Below, in pieces: positions 25,076 to 35,057 of a stretch of DNA of 64,000 nucleotides (position 1 is the first letter of the stretch; the number at the start of each line of letters is the position of its first letter). Made by a program: the position numbers and the translations under genes. The notes beneath the pieces were generated by a model. The model had not been told where the DNA came from. It saw only the letters and a list, made by a program, of their open reading frames with translations, and did not search any database. The stretch is from Gibbula magus (lineage: Eukaryota; Mollusca; Gastropoda; Trochida; Trochidae), in NCBI GenBank assembly GCA_936450465.1, contig OW388297.1, forward strand, positions 53,002,989 to 53,066,988. Direction: 5' to 3'.

Positions 25076-25479
25076 CCAAGGGAAAGAAATAAAGTACATA
25101 AATGAAATTAGGTGGAATATGGTTTCTCAAGAATCCCTCTGTAATGACCAAATAAAGAAAGGTTTTCTGTTTTTTAAATACGAAATCCCCCAGTCACAAC
25201 AACGTATTTCATCATTGATAGATATAAGGTCATGATATTTAATAATTATATATTTTCAGTGATTAGGACATTTTGATGAAGTGGACACATTTACCCCTAC
25301 AATAATATAGGTACATACATATATGCATAGCATAATATACATATAGATGTACATCAAATTGAAGATAAGATTACATTTTAAAGTTGAGCTTTGGCTTAGA
25401 TCTAATAATAAATAATAATTCATTTTCATCCAAGCAATCCGATTGAGTAGAATCAACTATATATACACCGGACAAACGG

Positions 25480-25551
25480 AATATTTATCTGTGAACGATG
25501 GAGATTCATTCTCCTTTTTAAATTTTGTTCTGTTTTTCCGATATATATGTT
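25480..25551 (-). pseudogene. GIY-YIG endonuclease scrap (Penelope-like?)
   Basis: The minus strand encodes NIYIGKTEQNLKRRMNLHRS, which fits the second half of the GIY-YIG motif plus the catalytic Arg and the following Arg/His block, as found in Penelope-like retroelements. No RT or further domain is adjacent and the frame is closed downstream. This is a fragment at most; assignment rests on one motif. Confidence 0.4.
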
Positions 25552-25659
25552 TGACAAACATGACAAAACATCATATAAACAAAATTTTTTTATTCGCATG
25601 TCATGTTTCTTTTCACCCAAAAAAAAACGCTTTATATATTTCATATACATTTACTTCAC

Positions 25660-26515
25660 GTGGGACCTTAATGTACATGTACATCAATGTATATATGTGT
25701 GTATCGGTCAACTTTATTTAATGTTATGTATGATGTTTTTTTTCTCTTCCAAATTGTCAATTAAAGTTGTCGATAACACTCTCCGACTTCATTGATATGC
25801 ATGTAAGTAGTTTTTCTAACGTCTTGAAGAGTATTCATGTTATAGCACCAGTGCATGTTCCCATGAGGATCCTCAGCTGTCCTACTTTTTTACATTGTAG
25901 AGAGTGATATGTACTATGGATAAGTCTTGTTTGGGATTTGGTTAAAACCGATGTCCATTGTTACTTCTACTTGTTTCATCAGAATGATGTTATATATATA
26001 TATATATATATATATTGATTAACTACACCTCTTTTTTTTCTTTTCAGTACTTTAAATATTCCCAAACTTGAAAAAATTACATTCGCCCGCAATTCAAACC
26101 GTCTTATACATACATGTGTAGTGTGTACGTTCAATACAGGTGTTGTAGAGTTGAACAAGTACAATCTATTATCTGCTACCAACAGCTGTTTAATGATGTT
26201 TTATGATAAATGCTTATATCAGCTTAGGCTGGTGTCCGTCTTTTCTGATGTCAGCAACGTTAATTGTCAGTATTTTAATGCATGCTAGTTGTTTGGGTAT
26301 GGTGAACTCGTTGTTAACTATGCAAATCAATGATAACTCTTTTGTGAAGCTTGAGATTTTTCACAGTATGTAAAAAGGAAAAATTACACGGCGAATGCAC
26401 CAATGACATTATATGAAATTCTGAAATAACACTGAGGAACATGATTTTTAGGCCTTGTCCTTTCATCGTATGTTGCAATGGACTAAAAATAACAAAACAT
26501 GACATTGTATATCAC
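25660..26515. other. AT-rich DNA with a TA microsatellite
   Basis: A (TA)n run of about 12 units lies at 25990-26014. No gene was recognised. Confidence 0.4.
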
Positions 26516-26518
26516 GTG

Positions 26519-26578
26519 AAATTTAAACTTTTGAATAACCGGCTGCGCAGGCTACGCCGGTTATTCAAGTTTAAATTT
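26519..26578. repeat. Hairpin with 23-25 base arms
   Basis: Left arm 26519-26543 (AAATTTAAACTTTTGAATAA then CCGGC) pairs with right arm 26556-26578 around a 12-base loop (TGCGCAGGCTAC). The arms differ only by a two-base bulge (TTTT against TT). The CCGGC/GCCGG core stands out in AT-rich DNA. Confidence 0.7.
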
Positions 26579-26589
26579 ATAATCGCGTG

Positions 26590-27290
26590 GACAAATTTTG
26601 ACATTAATTTCTTAAATGTTTATTATTAGAGTAAGTTTATTTTCTCATGTTGTTGTGGCATATTCGATAACACATTAAAGAAAAGAGACAGATAAGTGTC
26701 ATAATGACATTGGAGTCATGGTAGTCTCCCGATAGAGGGATAACTGACATCAAACGTAATACTGCTGTCAGGTTAAGAAAAAAATATTTTCTATATACTC
26801 TACGCAATCGGCCAAAAGAAACGCCTACTTTATCTTCCTTAAAATGAAAGATGAAATAATTCTGAAATATAATTAATGGTAGACTCCACGTTATGCTGAA
26901 ACAATAATTTATATGAAAGACCATTGAGATCGTTGAAAAACTGTGATTCGAGTTAATAACATTCATGAAAACCACGCCTAATGAAGACCGCTAATTCAGG
27001 TTGACTCACTTGCGCACAGTAACCACAGACATCTGTAGCATCATCACCACTGCGAATGCGTGCCTGTATTGTTGCTCATGGTTGTATGAAAATCTGTTGT
27101 AAATTTCTGTCGTCACATTTCAACAATCGCCATTCTTTTGTGACATAAATTCTGAAATTAAAATATATTATGAAGAAATGGTGCAACTTCATAATGCTAT
27201 AATATTGCTAAACTGTTCATTTCAGTTTTTACGATATCTGATAAGATATATGGTAGGCATTTCGTTTCGCCGACAGTGTACACTGGCTTG
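26590..27290. other. No recognised feature
   Basis: AT-rich sequence. The 112-codon minus-strand ORF here has no recognisable domain and looks like chance. Confidence 0.3.
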
Positions 27291-27294
27291 GAAA

Positions 27295-27492
27295 CTGGTA
27301 GTTTAATGACCTCTGACTGTCTTGTATCGATGATTAAAATACGGTGGTTCTTTCTCGGAGGACTAGTTAACTGAGTGCAGGGACGCAACACAGTATGAGA
27401 CCAAGGTCACGTTGGTGTCTCCATCAGGATACGAACCCGGGTCTTTGGTGTGAGAGGCCAGCACACTAACCACTGCACCACTGCGTTCAACT
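27295..27492 (-). mobile_element. tRNA-headed SINE of a third family (family B)
   Basis: The minus strand starts GCAGTGGTGCAGTGGTTAGT (A box region), then ACCCGGGTTCGTATCC (B box), then a body ending in CTCCGAGAAAGAACCACCGT and GAGGTCATTAAACTAC. The body end recurs in the opposite orientation at 27793-27860. Confidence 0.6.
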
Positions 27493-27784
27493 TGACCACA
27501 TGTAAATCATCTATTTATGTTTTTTACTATCCATTGTGTCAATTATAAGTACACATCTGTTTAATATCTACCGCTGATTCGTGTTGAGTACTAACATTTG
27601 GTATCTTGATCTCCCTATATAAACAAGACCCTCACGTTTAACACATGTCACTATTTACTCATCAGACTCAACCACCTGACAAAACAGATTCATACGTGCT
27701 CCACTCGCTGCCTACCTGTACCTCCTCACATGTGCTGTACAAGATAAAACATGATGTACGGGATGAGAGTCATAAGACATCGTT

Positions 27785-27862
27785 TCCAAGACCTCCGAGA
27801 AAGAACCACCGTCTTTTAATCATCGATAGAAGACAGTTAGAGGTCATTAAACTACTGTTTTG
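27785..27862 (+). mobile_element. Family B SINE 3' part, inverted relative to 27295-27492
   Basis: CCTCCGAGAAAGAACCACCG, TCTTTTAATCATCGATAGAA and GAGGTCATTAAACTACT repeat the tail region of the minus-strand copy about 420 bp away with few changes. No tRNA head was seen upstream, so this copy is 5'-truncated or diverged. Confidence 0.6.
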
Positions 27863-27931
27863 AAAAATGATATTGTGTAATGTATATACGTTTTCGGGTT
27901 TGGCATTTTTTTGGTATGATCACTGTTTTAA

Positions 27932-28183
27932 GGTGAGGTAACGCTACTTTCAAGAGTATTACATTTATATCACGACAGCTAGTATTATGGCAGGGAGAAC
28001 GCCCGCAACACCATTGTGGTCTTGCGTAGAGGTGAAACCTGCGACCATCGGCTGGAACTAGCGTGTAGAAATACACCCAAACCTTACTGGACGTAGAACA
28101 GTTCTCTTCAGCAAACCAGATTCGAACCACGGACCGCTTGGTCCGAAGCTGAACGCGCTAATCACTGCGCTATCCCGCCCCTC
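27932..28183 (-). mobile_element. SINE family A copy with near-perfect target duplication
   Basis: ACTGTTTTAA (27922-27931) and ATTGTTTTAA (28184-28193) flank the element. The body is shortened, lacking the part around CATGGTTCGC, but head, GAGAACTGTTCTACGTCCAG and tail are recognisable. Confidence 0.85.
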
Positions 28184-28199
28184 ATTGTTTTAAAATCAG

Positions 28200-29090
28200 T
28201 GTGCAATTATAAAATGAGATCATGATAAAGTAGAGCTATATAGTCAGGTCCCGATATCATTATTTGGTTGTTTTAATTTTGGTTGGAATGATTTTTGTGC
28301 GTGGAAAATGAGTAACCATTAGCAAGGATGAGCTTATTTTCGCATTGTTGTTGTCTAGGAAATGTGCTCACTATGTGTATCTTAGTGCAGATGTCATGTA
28401 ATTTAGATTTCAAGTGTACGTCAATTAAAATTATTTCAACTGTTCTGACATCATTATTTAATTCTCAAGCTGATATTTTGCGTGGTGCAGATTTTGGTAA
28501 GAGGAAACAGTCGGAAGGGGTCGTATTTTCAAAGTTGAGATTTTCTTAATTTTGGATGGACATTTCATCATTTCGACTTTCGAGAAATGTTAATAATAAT
28601 CACATTTAATTAATATACTAGTAATGCCTGTACATGTATGCCTGATGATAGACGCTGTCGACCACTGAATTATGGGCAACTGTGGCGTATGATTAGACTG
28701 TGTCATAGCACATTCGCATAATTGTCACTTTTGAAGTGAATTATCGGTTTCATTATCGCCATGCTACGATGCCTCTCACACATGATAGTTGCACTAAGAT
28801 ACTCAAGTTTCTTATATATATGTATTATCCCATACCGTCTCATCTTAAGATTTGACGCGTCCCAACTTGAATCGGAATCCCAAAATGGGATGGGGTGTAT
28901 TAGGGTGTATAGTTTGGTAATAATGTGTCTTCATAGATCATTTACGTATAAAGTTTAAGCACATACAATGACAATTCAATTTGATGTTTATTTACTTGAC
29001 TTACTGACTAGGATTCATCTGTCCTTCTCATAGAGTCAATGAAAATATCATATATTGGTCAGAACAAATTAATTGGATAAATATAATGTG
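28200..29090. other. No recognised feature
   Basis: AT-rich sequence. Nothing was recognised. Confidence 0.3.
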
Positions 29091-29092
29091 CA

Positions 29093-29895
29093 AGTCAAAA
29101 TGGCCACAACAAAAGTCAAAATGACAACAGACAGTCAAACTGGCCATATTAAAAGTCAAAATGGACATATACAAATTTCACATTAACATTCAGGAAAAAC
29201 ATTCCATTACATCTCAGCAATACAACGTAGAGCTGGTTTGTGCTTAAATTTTGCTTTTGCTATCTATGTAAAAATAATAATAAAGTATGCATACACATAT
29301 GAACAAAGAATAAAGGGTGTTGCTGTTCTTGTTCTTGGATGGAACCTGAGGATAAACTCAAGATATGGGGAAAGAAATATTGGACCCTGCAAGCTCATCG
29401 ACGCCCTGTACAAGGAAGCAGGTCAGGTTGAAATTAACAGCAGACTTCTACGTGATGGCAAGCTGCGCCAATACACAAGGAAAACTGCCAGTCATAGTCA
29501 AGCTGAAGTATATGCTTCATTGAGACCAAAAAAGGATTGGAAACCGAGTCCCTTCGAGTTGCTCCATCTGTGTGCACACCTGCTGGGGCCAGTTGAGTGT
29601 AGACCTGAAGCAGAACTAATGGTACTGATGAAGACATAGCAAAACTGATGGGACTTTTTGAGTGAAGACATAGCAAAACTTATGGTATTGTTTAAGTGAT
29701 GGCACAACGTAGGTGCTAGTTAAGGGAAGACATATCAGAACTGGTGGGATTATTTTAGTGAAGTGTGAATGCATGACTAAATGTGTGAATGAATGAATAT
29801 GAATATGTAATAAACATGGTATGGCCATTTTTCGTATGGCCATTTTTACCTGCGCATTGTGTCGCGATTATTTTTTATGGCCAGTTTGACTAGGA
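29093..29895. repeat. Region bracketed by TGGCCA-rich inverted repeats
   Basis: AGTCAAACTGGCCAT (29133-29147) has an exact reverse complement at 29877-29891. Further copies of GTCAAAATGGCCA-like units occur on the left (from 29094) and GGCCATTTTT-like units on the right (29822-29848). The enclosed DNA holds the MULE-like terminal exon. It may be a transposon, but no target duplication was found. Confidence 0.45.
29337..29639 (+). pseudogene. C-terminal exon of a MULE-type transposase gene
   Basis: The open frame reads GWNLRINSRYG, then CKLIDALYKEAGQVEI, then a basic stretch and FELLHLCAHLLGP before the stop at 29639. This follows the pattern of the C-terminal region of FLYWCH/MULE-type proteins (W..R.N...G, then a helical LI.AL..EA segment, then LL..C.HL.GP). 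The second MULE locus 1 kb downstream has the equivalent exon (36520-36781). No clean acceptor AG precedes the Trp codon, and no earlier exons were found, so it is called a pseudogene. AATAAA follows at 29809-29814, after short AAGACATAGCAAAAC-like repeats. Confidence 0.5.
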
Positions 29896-30135
29896 CCCAA
29901 ATCAAATGGCATATACGATCATTTATGTATTTCACACAGTTAGTCATTTTAAGATACAAACTGATTTAAACATTAATCAATTGGATAAATACGTACACTA
30001 TGTATATACTTTATCGATATAAAAGGGTATTGTTATCTAAATACTATGCAGTCGTTTTTCTATGCTATAACGATCTAAATGATGGTAACGGGGTAAACTC
30101 AAATGGCATACACATTTTCCGTAAAACTTCTAAGG

Positions 30136-30560
30136 GTACCTGCCCACGTCGGCGTCTACGGTAACGAAAGAGCCGACTAAGCACCTAAACAGGCACTAAA
30201 ACTCATTAATATAACACTACCCATCTTAAAGGCTCGCTAAAAACATGAAAACCGTTTGGCAACTGCAGTACAATAAATCCCAAACATCTCTTCACACCAA
30301 AACAGTATTACCAAAATCACTTTCAAAATTCAAAACCTACCACAAAAACAGCCCCACACCAACATGTACACATTGCAAAAATACAGAAACTCCCACAATG
30401 AACGCACTACACTACATAACACAACGCAAACAACTACAGGCAACACTCAAAACATTAACCCCGATAACATACAACTACTCAAATCCACAAACAATTCTAC
30501 AATTTTCAAAGCACTAGGCACTTGTAAACAGCAAGAGGGGGAAGAAACTGATAACGTCAG
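30136..30560 (+). pseudogene. LINE RNase H and C-terminal zinc motif (I/Jockey-type), broken
   Basis: From 30136 the frame reads VPAHVGVYGNERAD, the conserved RNase H end box (W.P.H.G..GNE.AD) found in some LINE clades. A stop and frameshift follow. The next frame (from 30245) contains CTHC, then a run ending QRKQLQATLKTL, which fits the Cys/His block following RNase H. The fragment has at least two stops and one frameshift, so it is dead. Confidence 0.6.
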
Positions 30561-30699
30561 ATGGATTTTCATACACAGTAAAAGTATGTATATCTTTCAA
30601 CTAATGTAGTATATTGTAGTACTCCATCATTCGTCCCATAACGGAAATGCAATGTAATATTCCACCGTTAGTCTTTTAATGAAAATGTTAATGTTACAG

Positions 30700-31158
30700 G
30701 GGTCATCGACAAGACGGACTAGAATACGTATCAAGAATCTACGATGCCAAGCCACTGTTGCTCAGTTGAATGGATTGAGTGGGTGAATGAGTGAGTTTGG
30801 GTTTAACGCCGCTTTCAAGAGTATTTCACTTATATCGCGGCTGTTAATATTATCGCAGGGAGAAAGCCTGCAACGCCATGTGGCTATGCACTGCGGTGAA
30901 ACCTGCGAGCATCGGCTAGAACTAGCGAACCATGGGTGGTACTACGCTGAAACTTTACTGCGTGTAGAACAGTTCTCCACTGCAGACAAAGTTGCCGTGC
31001 CCCTGGCGGGATTCGAACCCTGGACCTCTTGATCCGAAGCCGAACGCGCTAACCACTGCGCTATCCCGCTCCCTCATTTGAATGGAGATTTCATCCCTAA
31101 AGGAGTACACAATCACCAGCCAGATCCCAGTGTTTTGAAGAGAACGACGTTTCTGATC

Positions 31159-31160
<2 letters not shown>
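30700..31160 (+). pseudogene. FLYWCH zinc-finger exon interrupted by a SINE
   Basis: After a TTACAG acceptor the frame reads RIRIKNLRCQATVAQLNG. It then resumes beyond the SINE as DFIPKGVHNHQPDPSVLKR. Together these give the Cys...HNH end of a FLYWCH finger (RC.AT......G...H.H). Removing the SINE (30775-31077) and one copy of the TTGAATGGA duplication restores the frame. The exon ends at ATCAA followed by GTAAGT at 31161. Confidence 0.65.
30775..31077 (-). mobile_element. SINE family A inserted in the FLYWCH exon
   Basis: TTGAATGGA occurs at 30766-30774 and 31078-31086 as the target-site duplication. The minus-strand SINE is complete: tail TTTAACGCCGCTTTCAAGAG at 30801-30820, head with B box GGGTTCGAATCCCGCCAG near 31018 and A-box region near 31060. 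The body lacks about 25 bp compared with the copy at 37439. Confidence 0.92.

Positions 31161-31199
<39 letters not shown>
31161..31199 (+). repeat. (GTAA)n microsatellite starting at a splice donor
   Basis: Nearly ten GTAA units follow directly after the FLYWCH exon. The first six bases, GTAAGT, are a consensus 5' splice site, so the array appears to have grown from the donor sequence. Confidence 0.85.
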
Positions 31200-31419
31200 C
31201 AGCTCCATGATTTCGAACTTCCGAGTATCCATGCCGAAAAGAGACAAGCCAACAGACACAGGCAATCCCTACGTCCAAAAGAGCCTGGGACAGCAGAAAC
31301 CATGTTTGAGGTCAAATGTAATGTTTCGTTGTGTCTTCGTGTATTTGTGTCTGTCGTGAATAAACGTTATATATGGTATACTGTTCATTATTATTTATCA
31401 GTTTATTTCTTTATTACAG

Positions 31420-31671
31420 ATCAACTATGTTTTCTTGGAGGATGAGTTTCGTCGTGAGGAAATTGCTGACACCTGCTTTTCGCCACAACACACAGATAGA
31501 GCTGTTGAAGCCCCTGACACTGGTTTGTTGACGACACCGTCAAAACTGGTACGAAAGCCCTTTGTGCAGTTGTGGTCAGTCCACGCTTTCATACACAAGG
31601 ACGACGACATTAAGCAGGTTCCCCTGGTGTTTGTTTTGATGACAAGGAGGACACGAGTCAACAACATCCAG
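31420..31671 (+). pseudogene. MULE transposase exon (N-terminal catalytic region)
   Basis: Between a TTATTACAG acceptor and CAG|GTAATT donor the frame reads INYVFLEDEFRREEI and, later, KLVRKPFVQLWSVHAFIH and KQVPLVFVLMTRR, a strong match to the MULE pattern (DGTFK.V..PF.QL.S.HAF......PL.F.LM...). The catalytic DGTFK equivalent (GACGACACCGTCAAA near 31531) is now in the wrong frame, by one base. Confidence 0.7.
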
Positions 31672-31766
31672 GTAATTGTCAATTAATATATCAATCAATA
31701 TAACTCTTTAATGTGCCTCGCAGAATCGCGTCACTAACTTATTTCTCACTTTCCGTTTATTTTCAG

Positions 31767-31829
31767 GTATTTCGATATACCTGATCGACCCAGTCCTTCC
31801 AGAGGTAACTGTGCTGGAATTTGAAATGG
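31767..31829 (+). pseudogene. MULE transposase short exon
   Basis: After TTTTCAG the segment encodes VFRY and, one frame on, LIDPVLPEVTVLEFEM, matching the block before the second catalytic acidic residue of MULE transposases (DFE normally; here EFE). A one-base shift at about 31780 breaks it. It ends at a GTAATT donor in phase 1. Confidence 0.55.
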
Positions 31830-31947
31830 GTAATTATCGAAAATATCGTATTACCGCAAGCATGATGAATTCATTGTAAACACAATATTTACAGAATTTG
31901 TCAAATTATACCTTCAAAAGAGATCATCCCCACCATTTCACTCAAAG

Positions 31948-32248
31948 GCTGCATAGTTCATTGGAGTCAGTGCATGTGGAGGAAGATCCAGAGATAGGCG
32001 CTTACAGACAACGTACACACTGTCAGAGAGACAGGGACCGTTCCAGTTCATGAGGAAGTTGATGGCCCTCCCTTTCGTGCCAGCTGACCACATCAACGCT
32101 GCCTTCGATGCCATGAGAGAGAGGGCCAACACGCCACAACTTGATCTGACCACATGCGTCGCCGAGAAATGGATGGAGTCAACAGTCTACCCCATCACTT
32201 AACTAAGCATCTACAACCACGCCATTCGGACAAATAATTACGTTGAAG
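31948..32248 (+). pseudogene. MULE transposase exon (GC.HW...WR to HAIRTNN.VEG)
   Basis: It begins GCIVHWSQCMWRKIQ, the conserved Cys/His-Trp block. After a frameshift it reads FQFMRKLMALPFVPADHINA, then FDAMRERANTPQL, then ESTVYPIT, a stop in place of the expected residue, and NHAIRTNNYVEG at the end. The donor GTATAT at 32249 is in phase 1. Confidence 0.7.
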
Positions 32249-32282
32249 GTATATACCTCACGTTTTTCAAATATGTTATGTG

Positions 32283-32399
32283 TAGGAGAATGTCCGAAAA
32301 CTGGCCATTAGTTTTGCACGTGGACCATGTTTGAGGCCGTTAGGCCGAAAACATGCTCCACGAGCAAAACTAATGGCCAGTTTGAGGACATTCTCCTAC
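32283..32399. repeat. Foldback hairpin with about 50-bp arms
   Basis: Left arm 32283-32331 (TAGGAGAATGTCCGAAAACT then GGCCATTAGTTTTGC) pairs with right arm 32346-32399 with few mismatches. The 14-base centre is GAGGCCGTTAGGCC. It lies 34 bp inside the large MULE-locus intron. Part of the arm (GCAAAACTAATGGC) recurs at 32466-32479. Confidence 0.75.
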
Positions 32400-32879
32400 T
32401 TAAAACAAAGTTTAAGTAAACATGTTCTTGCTACTGAAATGCACGCCACAACGCACCTTATCATGCGCAAAACTAATGGCGACCTTTGCTCTATATGTAT
32501 TTCATGATCTTCTCGGAATTGTCAGTTGCATTCCCTCTCCTTCAAGTTATAACATGTAGAACAAATCAGGCGTTTTCCTAGTGAATGGTAAGTTTGTAAA
32601 CATTATATTTTATTTTTAAAAGGAAAAGTAAACAATGATGAAACAGTTTATTCTATAGAAAAGGTTTTCGAATTAGAAAATCAAAAACACCATGCATAGT
32701 ATTCATAATTGATTGATAAATTGATGGGCAATTCATATCTTTACTTATTAACTTATACCACCATGTTTTATTTCATATTGGTAAGGTTATGACACTTCAT
32801 CGAATGTATGTTGTTTTAAAAGTTTAAATTACACAAATTCATCAACCCTACACTACGCTATTATATATTCAGTAACTTT

Positions 32880-33522
32880 TATCTTGAAATCTTAAGGTTT
32901 TACCTTGAAATTCAAGATACTAAGTTGAAAATTCAATTTAATTTTTTGGAAAATCATGTAGGTATCTTGAAACTTCAACTTACTATTCTAAATTTAACTA
33001 AGTATCTTAAAACATTAACTTAGTATCTTGAAAATTTAATTTACTATTTGGAAAATTCATATGACTATTTGGAAAATTAAACTCAATTTTGTTGAATATT
33101 AAACCTTAAATTTCAAGATAATTAATTTTTAATTTGTAACTACAACTTGAATAAACAACAATAACAAATTGTAATTATACTTTAAAATATTCTTATTTAA
33201 ACTTTTAAACTTCAATATGTAAAACGTTCAAATCTTGTAATTACATTGTTTTATCATTGGCATCACCTTGTAAACATTCGAGATAATAAGTTGATTTTTC
33301 AAGATATTTAGATGATTTTTCAAATTATTAAGTTGAATTTTGAAGAAAATATGAAGTTGAATTTTCAAAATAATAACATGAATTGTCATGATACTAAGAT
33401 GAATTTGCAAAATACTAAGTTGAATTTTCAAAATAATAACATGAATTGTCATGATACTAAGATGAATTTGCAAAATACTAAGTTGAATTTTCTAGATTAT
33501 CAGTTGAATTCTCAAGATAGGA
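32880..33522. repeat. Satellite-like array of ~21-bp AT-rich units
   Basis: Units such as AAGTTGAATTTTCAAGATAC (and, in the first half, their complement, TAGTATCTTGAAAATT) recur through the region. A 63-bp higher-order unit is repeated almost exactly at 33356-33418 and 33419-33481. Units run on opposite strands in the two halves, giving a broken dyad. The 81- and 90-codon ORFs here are by-products of the array. Confidence 0.7.
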
Positions 33523-33533
33523 TGCTTAATGCC

Positions 33534-34040
33534 ACAGGGGTTCGAATCGCTGTTTTGACAATATTTTCAAAATTCAAAATCTAGATTTGTTGCATTCATA
33601 TTATGTTTATGTACGATATTGTGAGCTCATATTCCAAATTTGAGCGAAATCGGTTAAGAAATAAAGATTTGAGATATATCCCCGCTATTGATATAAAGAC
33701 ACAAGGGAGGACACTTGTTCTACGAAGTTCTGATCGAAGACCGGAAGGCCAAACTATTCCTACGTGCGGTTCAATAAACCTTTGCTTTCTCACAAAAAAA
33801 TGTATTGAACATATAGACCCGTCTTTTGCCTTTCTGTGTGTCCCATTGATTTTTCTCTAACTTCATTTCACATTTGACCACTGACCCTCGCAAGTAGCCG
33901 ACCCTCCTTTGTGTACATAATAGTGGACGACATCGAGAAATCACCGTCTTTTCCGTAATTCAAACACGCCGCTCTCAAATCGCTCGGAGATAGAAAGCGC
34001 CTCTCATTGGTCAATTATGACGTCGGTTAACCACGCCAAC

Positions 34041-34075
<35 letters not shown>

Positions 34076-34965
34076 AAATATTTTGCTTGATAAATTAAAT
34101 AAGAAATGGGTAATTGTTTTTTAAACACGTATTTTTAATTTGAACATCAGTCAATTATATTTGAGTGTAATGCAGGTTTTTTTTAAGATTCCAAAAAAAT
34201 ATATGAAATAAATTTCGTTCCCTGATTCTAATTGCTAGTTGATCCAAACAAACAGATGTTTGTCAACACTGGTCAACAACCGATAATTATTTTCAATATC
34301 ACGATTTTGTTATTCAAAACTTCATGCAAAAATTTGGGGATTCATTTCCTAAATCAAACGTAATGAAAACAACAACAAAAAGTGACAATGAACGGACATG
34401 ATGTTTATAAAAATATTATTTTCACGGGAAGTGCTGCTTATATAGTTTGTAAATATGCCATTTTAGACAAAAGACAAAAGAGAAGCTTTAAAGTAGAATC
34501 GGATACATTTATTTATGATAACTGCCTATCAATCGGCACAATGGCCATTGTATGTTCGTCATTCCACATTTGCCATACTTCCGTATTCGTTTTCCGGTGT
34601 TTCCATTGTTTGTCAAATGTGTTAAACATTTATCGAACTAATAATCAGAATACCTAATGATTTATTTCATTCGATATTTCCGTTTCGCAGACAATAACTA
34701 AGCAAATCATTCGGAATGTAAGTGACGCGCCTTGGCCAAACTGGTAACGTGCGTTTGTTTTTCGGGCAAAACAACAGTTATCTCCCTTGACTGAGGGGGC
34801 GTGGTTATCAATAGCGGGGTTATTTATCTCAAAGTCTTATTTCTTATCCGATTTCGCTCAAATTTGGAATATGAGCTCACAATATCGTACATAAACACCA
34901 TATGAATGCAACAATCTAGACTTTGAATTTTGAAAATATTGTCAAAACAGCGATTCGAACCCCTG
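33534..34965. mobile_element. 1.43-kb DNA element with 159-bp terminal inverted repeats
   Basis: Left arm 33535-33692 (CAGGGGTTCGAATCGCTGTT...) is the reverse complement of right arm 34807-34965 with few changes. TGCTTAATGCC occurs at 33523-33533 and 34966-34976, giving an 11-bp target duplication. The interior holds a 32-base C run and chance ORFs but no transposase. Long terminal repeats with a 9-11 bp duplication are typical of Mutator-type elements, so a non-autonomous Mutator-like element is the favoured reading. GGTTCGAAT in the arm resembles a Pol III B box but no tRNA head is present. Confidence 0.75.
34042..34073 (+). repeat. Homopolymer run of 32 C
   Basis: An uninterrupted C run inside the long-TIR element. 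Its exact length may be an assembly or polymerase artefact. Confidence 0.9.
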
Positions 34966-35057
34966 TGCTTAATGCCCTCGAAGGCGATGTGCCACATCTC
35001 ATTACACGGCCCGATAAGCCGTATCCATAGAAAACGGTTATCCGTATTGAAAGAAAA

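Noticed and set aside
26637..26975. 112-codon minus-strand ORF
   Set aside because: No domain, no splice context and composition like its surroundings.
33228..33584. ORFs with Asn/Gln/Leu-rich repeating peptides on both strands
   Set aside because: By-products of the 21/63-bp satellite-like array.
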